DNA from: Flemingiibacterium sp045649205
Lineage (GTDB): Bacteria; Bacillota; Clostridia; Oscillospirales; CAG-272
DNA length: 5,627 bases
Assembly (NCBI GenBank): GCA_045649205.1
Contig: JAZRPJ010000234.1
Coordinates: forward strand, 1-5,627
Direction: 5' to 3'
Shown: positions 1 through 3,574 of the stretch, in pieces
Position numbering within the stretch: position 1 is the stretch's first letter
Layout of the letters: every line of letters begins with the position of its first letter
Made by a program: the position numbers and the translations under genes
The notes under the pieces: model-generated
Database searches by the model: none
Told to the model about the DNA's origin: nothing
The model's input: only the letters and a program-made list of their open reading frames with translations

Positions 1-50
1 AGGAGTTGGGAGCTCTAATTGTCTCCCTAAGACCGCTTGGCCTCCGACTT
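1..50 (-). other. Sequencing adapter remnant (MGI/BGI DNBSEQ), not genomic
   Basis: Read in reverse complement, bases 19-50 match the 32-nt DNBSEQ read-through adapter that begins AAGTCGGAGGCCAAGCGG, with a single mismatch at base 25. Bases 9-18 fit its 10-nt sample index, and bases 1-8 (CAACTCCT on the minus strand) fit the constant segment after the index. Order, spacing and orientation are those expected if a short insert was read through into the adapter, so the genomic insert begins at base 51. The adapter match is from memory of the published oligonucleotide. An adapter at the first base suggests that the window start is also a contig end. Confidence 0.93.
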
Positions 51-88
51 AATGTGGACAGTAAGCGAAAGAGGAGGTGGAGGGTTGG

Positions 89-130
89 GGAGGAGGGGGA
101 GCCTTTACGCAGTATGGTTCCCCCTCCTCC
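89..130. repeat. G-rich perfect-arm inverted repeat
   Basis: Bases 89-103 and 116-130 form a 15-bp stem with one G-T wobble (101/118). The arms read GGAGGAGGGGGAGCC and GGTTCCCCCTCCTCC around a 12-base loop. No T-tract follows, so it is not a standard intrinsic terminator on the plus strand. It could be the end of an upstream unit, a dispersed palindromic repeat, or a fold-back artefact close to the adapter-bearing contig end. The surrounding bases 51-88 are purine-rich and hold no gene that I can support. Confidence 0.7.
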
Positions 131-144
131 GAGTTTCGCCCCCA

Positions 145-160
145 ATGCCGAGAGCGGCAT
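145..160. repeat. Short perfect hairpin upstream of the operon promoter
   Basis: ATGCCG (145-150) and CGGCAT (155-160) are perfect inverted arms around an AGAG loop. An alternative pairing uses CGGC (155-158) with GCCG (167-170). There is no T-run after it. It lies about 80 bases upstream of the -35 box. Its role is unknown; it may be the remains of an upstream terminator. Confidence 0.5.
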
Positions 161-181
161 ACAAAAGCCGTAATCACTTTC

Positions 182-269
182 AAAAACATCAAATGATATA
201 TAAAAATCCACGATATTTTCAAAAAACTTCCGATAACCTATTGACAAATGGAGAATTCTGTGATAAAAT
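182..269 (+). promoter_or_regulatory. Strong sigma-A promoter with A-tract upstream region for the rpmG-rplA operon
   Basis: The -35 box TTGACA (241-246) is perfect. A 17-base spacer separates it from a TAAAAT -10 box (264-269), which is preceded by TG one base upstream (extended -10). Transcription should start near 276. Upstream, A-tracts at 182-186, 202-206 and 221-226 are spaced about 20 bases apart, or two helical turns. The last falls about 50-55 bases before the start, where UP elements contact the alpha subunits of RNA polymerase. This fits high-level, growth-coupled expression of a translation operon. Confidence 0.88.
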
Positions 270-275
270 GGTATT

Positions 276-427
276 ACCTCTGCGAGAGGGTTCTTTTTTT
301 GCGCAGTTTTTGCCGCAATGGGTGCGCATGAAAGAGTCGCTTTTCAGAGGGAGGTACGCGACGGTTTTTACCGCAGCCATGTGGCAGTATTGCCGTTGCA
401 ATTCTAATCTAATCGGGAGGTGCCGAA
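276..427 (+). promoter_or_regulatory. Structured 5' leader of the rpmG-secE-nusG operon
   Basis: The predicted transcript has about 150 nt before rpmG. Its first bases form CCTCT-GCG-AGAGG (277-289), followed directly by TTCTTTTTTT (291-300), a terminator-like shape at the extreme 5' end. The same CCTCT segment can instead pair with CAGAGG (345-350) or, extended as TACCTC, with GAGGTA (351-356). CTGCG (280-284) can pair with CGCAG (302-306). Other local stems are GCGCA/TGCGC (301-305/323-327), GTCGC/GCGAC (336-340/358-362), CGGT/ACCG (362-365/370-373) and GGCA/TGCC (383-386/391-394). No T-box motif or known riboswitch core was recognised. Regulation is inference. Confidence 0.5.
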
Positions 428-577
428 ATGAGAGTTAAGATCACACTGGCGTGCAGCGAATGCAAGCAGAGAAACTACGACACAATGAAAAACAAGAAGA
501 ATGACCCCGACAGACTTGAAATGAACAAGTTCTGCAAATTCTGCCGCAAGCATACCCTTCACAAGGAAACAAAATAA
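428..577 (+). CDS. rpmG: 50S ribosomal protein L33 (zinc-ribbon form)
   Basis: This gene encodes a 49-residue large-subunit protein. The sequence begins MRVKITLACSECKQRNY and carries two CxxC pairs (C9/C12 and C36/C39), the four cysteines of the zinc-binding L33 form. The NYDTMKNKKNDPDRLE stretch and the KFCKFCRKHTLHKETK tail are characteristic of the family, and the length is normal. A GGGAGG ribosome site (415-420) sits 7 bases before the ATG. In Firmicutes a zinc-type L33 gene commonly stands directly upstream of secE-nusG, as here. The gene is first in its operon, behind the strong promoter and the structured leader. Zinc-type L33 is often replaced by a cysteine-free paralogue under zinc limitation elsewhere in genomes; no such copy lies in this window. 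Confidence 0.97.
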   Translation: MRVKITLACSECKQRNYDTMKNKKNDPDRLEMNKFCKFCRKHTLHKETK

Positions 578-628
578 TCACCGATTCCCTATACAGCGGA
601 TTTGGTAAATATGATTGGAGGTTCCCCT

Positions 629-907
629 ATGGCGGAAAACAAAGCTACTGACACTGCCAAGGCAGAGGTTACCGAAGCGAAGAAGAATGTCAAGAAGGCG
701 GACAAGAAGCCCTCTATCTTCAGCCGTATCGGTAAATTCTTCCGTGAATACAAGGCAGAAATGAAAAAGGTTACTTGGGCATCCCGCGAGGATACCTTAA
801 AGAACACAATCGTAGTTGCAATCAGCGTTGCTATCGTCGGAGTTGCTTTATTTGTCCTTGACACTGCTTTTGAAGAGGGCATTCTTTTACTCGGAAAACT
901 GATATAA
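629..907 (+). CDS. secE: Preprotein translocase subunit SecE
   Basis: SecE is the small essential membrane subunit that clamps SecY in the SecYEG protein-export channel. The 92-residue product has a charged, Lys/Ala/Glu-rich cytoplasmic N-terminus (about 1-28), an amphipathic segment with the conserved FFREYKAEMKKVTWASREDT block (37-56, including W50), and one hydrophobic membrane span (about 60-79, NTIVVAISVAIVGVALFVLD). This is the single-span layout usual in Gram-positives. A TTG at 602 lies in the same frame, but GGAGG (617-621) lies 7 bases before the ATG at 629, so that start is chosen. The 51-base gap after rpmG holds no tRNA, and nusG follows after 18 bases, so co-transcription is expected. 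Confidence 0.95.
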   Translation: MAENKATDTAKAEVTEAKKNVKKADKKPSIFSRIGKFFREYKAEMKKVTWASREDTLKNTIVVAISVAIVGVALFVLDTAFEEGILLLGKLI

Positions 908-925
908 GGTAACGGAGAGTCTGTA

Positions 926-1468
926 ATGAGCGATTTGTACGACGCAACAGGCAAAGCGAGATGGTATGTAGCCCATACCTACTCCGGCTACGAAAATAAG
1001 GTTAAAACGAACCTTGAAAAAATCGTTGAAAACCGCGGACTTCACGATATGATCGTTGATATTCGTGTCCCGGTTGAAATTATAATTGATAATGAAACCA
1101 AAAAAGAGGTTGAGGAAAAGATATTCCCCAGCTATGTGCTTGTGAAAATGGTAATGACTGACGAAACATGGCATGTCGTCAGAACTATCAGCGGCGTTAC
1201 AGGCTTCGTTGGTCCCGGTTCAAAGCCTACTCCTCTTTCCGATGCAGAAGTCGAAAAGATGGGCATTGAAACCAAAGCCGTTAAGGTCGTTGTCAATTAC
1301 AAAATCGACGATACCGTTGAAATCAATGACGGTGCTCTTAAGGGTGTGCGCGGCATACTCAAAGAGATCTCCGCTGATCAAAAAAAGGTCACGGTTCTCG
1401 TCAATATGTTCGGAAGAGATACGCCCTTCGAACTTGATTCGGACGCAATTTCTCTTGTGAACGAGTGA
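926..1468 (+). CDS. nusG: Transcription termination/antitermination factor NusG
   Basis: NusG binds the RNA polymerase clamp and couples elongation to translation or Rho; in Gram-positives it also promotes sequence-dependent pausing. The 180-residue product has the NGN domain at about 11-112: ARWYVAHTYSGYENKVKTNL at the start, the IFPSYVLVKM strand at 66-75, and HVVRTISGVTGFVG at 83-96. A KOW domain follows at about 128-175 (DDTVEINDGALKGVRGILKEIS, then KVTVLVNMFGRDTPFELD). Length and order are typical. GGAGAG (914-919) sits 6 bases before the ATG. The gene lies 18 bases after secE and is followed by a 102-base spacer with its own structure before rplK, so read-through into the L11-L1 genes is likely but may be modulated. 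Confidence 0.98.
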   Translation: MSDLYDATGKARWYVAHTYSGYENKVKTNLEKIVENRGLHDMIVDIRVPVEIIIDNETKKEVEEKIFPSYVLVKMVMTDETWHVVRTISGVTGFVGPGSKPTPLSDAEVEKMGIETKAVKVVVNYKIDDTVEINDGALKGVRGILKEISADQKKVTVLVNMFGRDTPFELDSDAISLVNE

Positions 1469-1483
1469 GGTTAATCCTCAAAC

Positions 1484-1550
1484 GTGGGAGGGAGAAAACC
1501 ACTAAAAATTCTCCCGAAAAATTTTTAGGGACTGACAGTCCCGCTACCAC
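1484..1550 (+). promoter_or_regulatory. Candidate L1-binding autoregulatory leader ahead of rplK-rplA
   Basis: The nusG-rplK spacer contains GTGG (1484-1487) pairing with CCAC (1547-1550). An asymmetric internal loop follows (GA at 1488-1489 against GCTA at 1543-1546), then GGGA (1490-1493) pairing with TCCC (1539-1542). This resembles the L1 site in which a short stem, asymmetric loop and second stem mimic the 23S rRNA L1-binding helix. L1 repression of its own L11-L1 mRNA is established in E. coli and archaea. Competing pairings also exist: GGGAGAA/TTCTCCC (1490-1496/1509-1515), CTAAAAATT/AATTTTTAG (1502-1510/1520-1528), GGGACT/AGTCCC (1528-1533/1537-1542), and GTGG with a second CCAC at 1499-1502. 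The protein-RNA role is inferred. Confidence 0.6.
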
Positions 1551-1570
1551 AATACGGAGGTAAAATTATC

Positions 1571-1996
1571 ATGGCAAAGAAAATCACAGGTTACATCAAA
1601 CTGCAGCTGCCCGCAGGAAAAGCAACACCCGCTCCCCCTGTAGGTCCTGCACTCGGTGCATACGGCGTTGCGATTCCCGTTTTCACTAAGGAATTCAACG
1701 AAAGAACAAAGAAGAGCATCGGTCTTATCATTCCTGTAGTAATTACAGTATACGCAGACCGTTCTTTCTCCTTCATCACAAAGACTCCCCCCGCTCCTGT
1801 TCTCATCAAGAAGGCTTGCGGTATTGAGTCCGCATCCGCTACACCTAACAAGACCAAGGTTGCAAAGATCACCAAGGAACAGGTAAAGCAGATCGCTGAA
1901 ACAAAGATGCCCGACCTTAACGCAGCAAGCCTCGAATCTGCAATGAGCATGATCGCAGGTACTGCTCGCAGCATGGGCATTACTGTTGAGGAATAA
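1571..1996 (+). CDS. rplK: 50S ribosomal protein L11
   Basis: L11 binds the GTPase-associated region of 23S rRNA at the base of the L7/L12 stalk. It affects factor binding and, in the stringent response, activation of RelA-type enzymes on stalled ribosomes. The 141-residue product has the usual N-terminal domain with the proline-rich LPAGKATPAPPVGPALG segment (13-29), including P22 and P26 near which thiostrepton binds. Its C-terminal RNA-binding domain ends in the family signature GTARSMGI (130-137). Length is normal for the family. CGGAGG (1555-1560) sits 10 bases before the ATG. The gene is preceded by the candidate L1-responsive spacer and is followed by rplA after 13 bases. Confidence 0.98.
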   Translation: MAKKITGYIKLQLPAGKATPAPPVGPALGAYGVAIPVFTKEFNERTKKSIGLIIPVVITVYADRSFSFITKTPPAPVLIKKACGIESASATPNKTKVAKITKEQVKQIAETKMPDLNAASLESAMSMIAGTARSMGITVEE

Positions 1997-2009
1997 GGAG
2001 GAGTTAACA

Positions 2010-2702
2010 ATGAGCATAGGAAAGAAATATCTCGAGAGCTCAAAGCTCATCGACAAAGCAAAGCTTTATGACGCTTCCGAGGCTCTCGACCTCGTTTGCC
2101 AGACTGCAAAGGCAAAGTTCGACGAGACCATCGAAGTACACGTTCGTCTTGGTGTTGACTCCCGTCACGCAGACCAGCAGGTTCGCGGTGCGGTTGTTCT
2201 TCCCAACGGTACAGGTAAGACAGTTCGCACCCTCGTTTTCGCGAAGGGCGACAAGGCTAAAGAGGCAGAGGCAGCAGGTGCTGACTACGTAGGTGCAGAG
2301 GATTACGTTGCAAAGATCCAGCAGGAAAACTGGTTTGAATTTGACGTGATCATCGCAACTCCCGACATGATGGGCGTTATCGGCCGTCTTGGTAAGGTAC
2401 TCGGTCCTAAGGGACTTATGCCTAACCCCAAGGCTGGTACTGTCACCATGGACGTGGCAAAGGCTGTCACCGAAGCCAAGGCAGGTAAGATCGAATACCG
2501 TCTTGACAAGACCAACATTATCCACTGCCCCATCGGCAAGGCATCCTTCGGTCCCGCAAAGCTCGGCGAAAACTTCGACGCGCTTCTCGGTGCTATCATC
2601 AAGGCAAAGCCCGCTGCTGCTAAGGGTCAGTACATCAAGAGCTGCGTAGTAGTTTCTACTATGGGCCCCGGTGTAAAGGTTAACTACGCAAAGCTTGGTT
2701 AA
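2010..2702 (+). CDS. rplA: 50S ribosomal protein L1
   Basis: L1 forms the mobile L1 stalk near the ribosomal E site, helps release deacylated tRNA, and in several bacteria represses its own operon. The 230-residue product has normal length. It shows the VRLGVDSRHADQQVRG block (45-60), the domain II signature LGPKGLMPNPKAGTV (131-145), and a C-terminal TMGPGVKV segment (217-224). An in-frame ATG lies at 1986 inside the end of rplK, but GGAGG (1997-2001) sits 8 bases before the ATG at 2010, and MSIGKKY is a normal N-terminus, so 2010 is the start. It is the last gene of the operon: a strong terminator follows within 11 bases. The usual rplJ-rplL neighbours do not follow. Confidence 0.98.
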   Translation: MSIGKKYLESSKLIDKAKLYDASEALDLVCQTAKAKFDETIEVHVRLGVDSRHADQQVRGAVVLPNGTGKTVRTLVFAKGDKAKEAEAAGADYVGAEDYVAKIQQENWFEFDVIIATPDMMGVIGRLGKVLGPKGLMPNPKAGTVTMDVAKAVTEAKAGKIEYRLDKTNIIHCPIGKASFGPAKLGENFDALLGAIIKAKPAAAKGQYIKSCVVVSTMGPGVKVNYAKLG

Positions 2703-2712
2703 TTGCAAATTT

Positions 2713-2745
2713 AAGACCGCTGCTGTTGCAGCGGTCTTTTGTTTT
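2713..2745 (+). terminator. Intrinsic terminator after rplA
   Basis: AAGACCGCTGC (2713-2723) and GCAGCGGTCTT (2728-2738) form a perfect 11-bp stem around a TGTT loop. The T-rich run TTTTGTTTT (2737-2745) follows. It ends the rpmG-secE-nusG-rplK-rplA unit. Confidence 0.95.
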
Positions 2746-2747
2746 AT

Positions 2748-2784
2748 AGGTCGCTGCCTATACATTATGCAAGCCCCCCGACCT
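2748..2784. repeat. Small inverted repeat between terminator and next promoter
   Basis: AGGTCG (2748-2753) and CGACCT (2779-2784) are perfect 6-bp arms around 25 bases. It lies between the rplA terminator and the -35 box at 2793. It could be an operator, or it may be a chance repeat; arms this short are weak evidence. Confidence 0.3.
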
Positions 2785-2792
2785 GTGCCTAC

Positions 2793-2821
2793 TTGACAAA
2801 CGCTGAAAAATGCGATAAAAT
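2793..2821 (+). promoter_or_regulatory. Sigma-A promoter for the acetyltransferase-rqcH unit
   Basis: TTGACA (2793-2798) and TAAAAT (2816-2821) are separated by exactly 17 bases, with TGCGA just upstream of the -10 box. The predicted start is near 2828, giving a short leader of about 24 bases before the ATG at 2852. The element closely resembles the operon promoter at 241-269 (TTGACAAA at the -35 and TGYGATAAAAT at the -10 in both), but it lacks the long A-tract upstream region. Confidence 0.87.
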
Positions 2822-2851
2822 AATATATGCAAAACCGAAAGGATGATGAGC

Positions 2852-3532
2852 ATGGCGAAGATCACGGCGCTTCACGAAGAAGAAAAAGCAATGCTTGAGG
2901 GTGAAATTGACATTGTCATTCCCTTCAGCCTCACATACGGGAAAACGGCAGAAATTGCGGTTTATCCCATGTTTAAAGCCGTCGCCGAGAAATTTTTTGA
3001 AAAATTCGGCGAAGACGCGGCGAAGATCTTTTCCGATGAAGGGATCTCATGGATACTGAAAAGCGTTGGCGAAGCTGTGACAGAGCTTGGATTTGCCATC
3101 GGCGAGGAGTCGGAAGATTATTTTATCACAAGGAAAATTCTCCCGTCAGACAACACCACGGCGGCAGTGCTCATCGAGTCGGCGGAAGGGCTTTGCAACC
3201 TTACCGATTACGATATTGAAGCCATGACAGAATACGGTCATATCTGCTGCGGAATCGTGAAAGACGGCAAAATTTTGTCGGTCGCCTGCACGAATGCCCC
3301 CATTGACACTGACACCAAGGGTACGGAAATCGGCGTTGAAACGGCAGAGGGATATGGTGGTCACGGCTATGGGCGTGATTCGGTTGCCGCCCTTGCCAAT
3401 GAACTTCATTGGCGCGGCGTAGCGGTACACTACGAATACGCCTCGAAAAACCAGGCATCCGAGGCATTAGTCAGCGGTCTTGACACGGAAATCACCGCTA
3501 AAACCTACTACCTCGTAGGTATACGGGAATAA
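2852..3532 (+). CDS. GNAT-family N-acetyltransferase (putative)
   Basis: The product has 226 residues. The C-terminal half fits a Gcn5-related acetyltransferase fold that would use acetyl-CoA. A strand at about 140-148 (KILSVACTN) is followed by EIGVET (159-164) and the acetyl-CoA loop GGHGYG (169-174) with its helix DSVAALANEL. Then come the strand GVAVHYEY (189-196) and SKNQASEALVSGL (198-210), the usual end motif. The first position of the canonical R/Q-x-x-G-x-G/A loop is Gly here. Residues 1-100 are an alpha-helical region I do not recognise, with no signal peptide or membrane span. ATGs at 2843, 2846 and 2852 are in frame; AAAGGA (2838-2843) has proper spacing only for 2852. The substrate is unknown. 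The gene shares a transcript with rqcH, 42 bases downstream. Confidence 0.75.
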   Translation: MAKITALHEEEKAMLEGEIDIVIPFSLTYGKTAEIAVYPMFKAVAEKFFEKFGEDAAKIFSDEGISWILKSVGEAVTELGFAIGEESEDYFITRKILPSDNTTAAVLIESAEGLCNLTDYDIEAMTEYGHICCGIVKDGKILSVACTNAPIDTDTKGTEIGVETAEGYGGHGYGRDSVAALANELHWRGVAVHYEYASKNQASEALVSGLDTEITAKTYYLVGIRE

Positions 3533-3540
3533 ATCGTTCG

Positions 3541-3574
3541 AAAGGACTCCGCACCGGCGGAGATGTAAATAAAA
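3541..3574 (+). promoter_or_regulatory. Hairpin enclosing the rqcH ribosome-binding site
   Basis: CTCCGC (3547-3552) and GCGGAG (3557-3562) form a 6-bp GC-rich hairpin with an ACCG loop. The only GGAG ahead of rqcH (3559-3562) is in its 3' arm, 12 bases before the ATG at 3575. A second AAAGGA (3541-3546) abuts the 5' side of the stem. A start-stop pair, ATG TAA (3563-3568), lies directly after the hairpin. The arrangement could restrict or tune rqcH translation; no experimental support is available from sequence. Confidence 0.5.

Noticed and set aside
276..427. T-box or known riboswitch in the rpmG leader
   Set aside because: No T-box sequence or specifier loop and no conserved riboswitch core was recognised; only short competing stems are present.
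37..438. Open frame of 133 codons across the promoter and leader
   Set aside because: It begins inside the adapter remnant, runs through the promoter and structured leader, has no ribosome site, and its end overlaps rpmG out of frame.
328..438. Possible 36-codon leader peptide from ATG at 328 overlapping the rpmG start
   Set aside because: No purine-rich ribosome site precedes the ATG, and the frame contains no recognisable stall or amino-acid-run motif.
602..628. Upstream TTG start for secE
   Set aside because: A good GGAGG lies within this stretch at ideal spacing for the ATG at 629, so the extension would overlap its own ribosome site.
578..628. tRNA gene between rpmG and secE, as found in some Clostridia
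   Set aside because: The gap is 51 bases, too short for a tRNA, and no cloverleaf arms are visible.
1986..2009. Upstream ATG for rplA overlapping rplK
   Set aside because: The GGAGG at 1997-2001 fits the ATG at 2010, and MSIGKKY matches a normal L1 N-terminus.
2040..2765. Long minus-strand open frame of 241 codons opposite rplA
   Set aside because: It is a shadow of the strongly codon-biased rplA gene, is Cys/Leu-rich, resembles no known family and crosses the terminator.
3480..3512. Internal promoter for rqcH starting with TTGACA at 3480
   Set aside because: No acceptable -10 box is found 16-18 bases downstream; the matching region reads ACCTAC.
3503..3520. ACCTAC/GTAGGT hairpin as a terminator at the end of the acetyltransferase gene
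   Set aside because: The stem is only 6 bp, lies inside the coding sequence and has no T-run after it.
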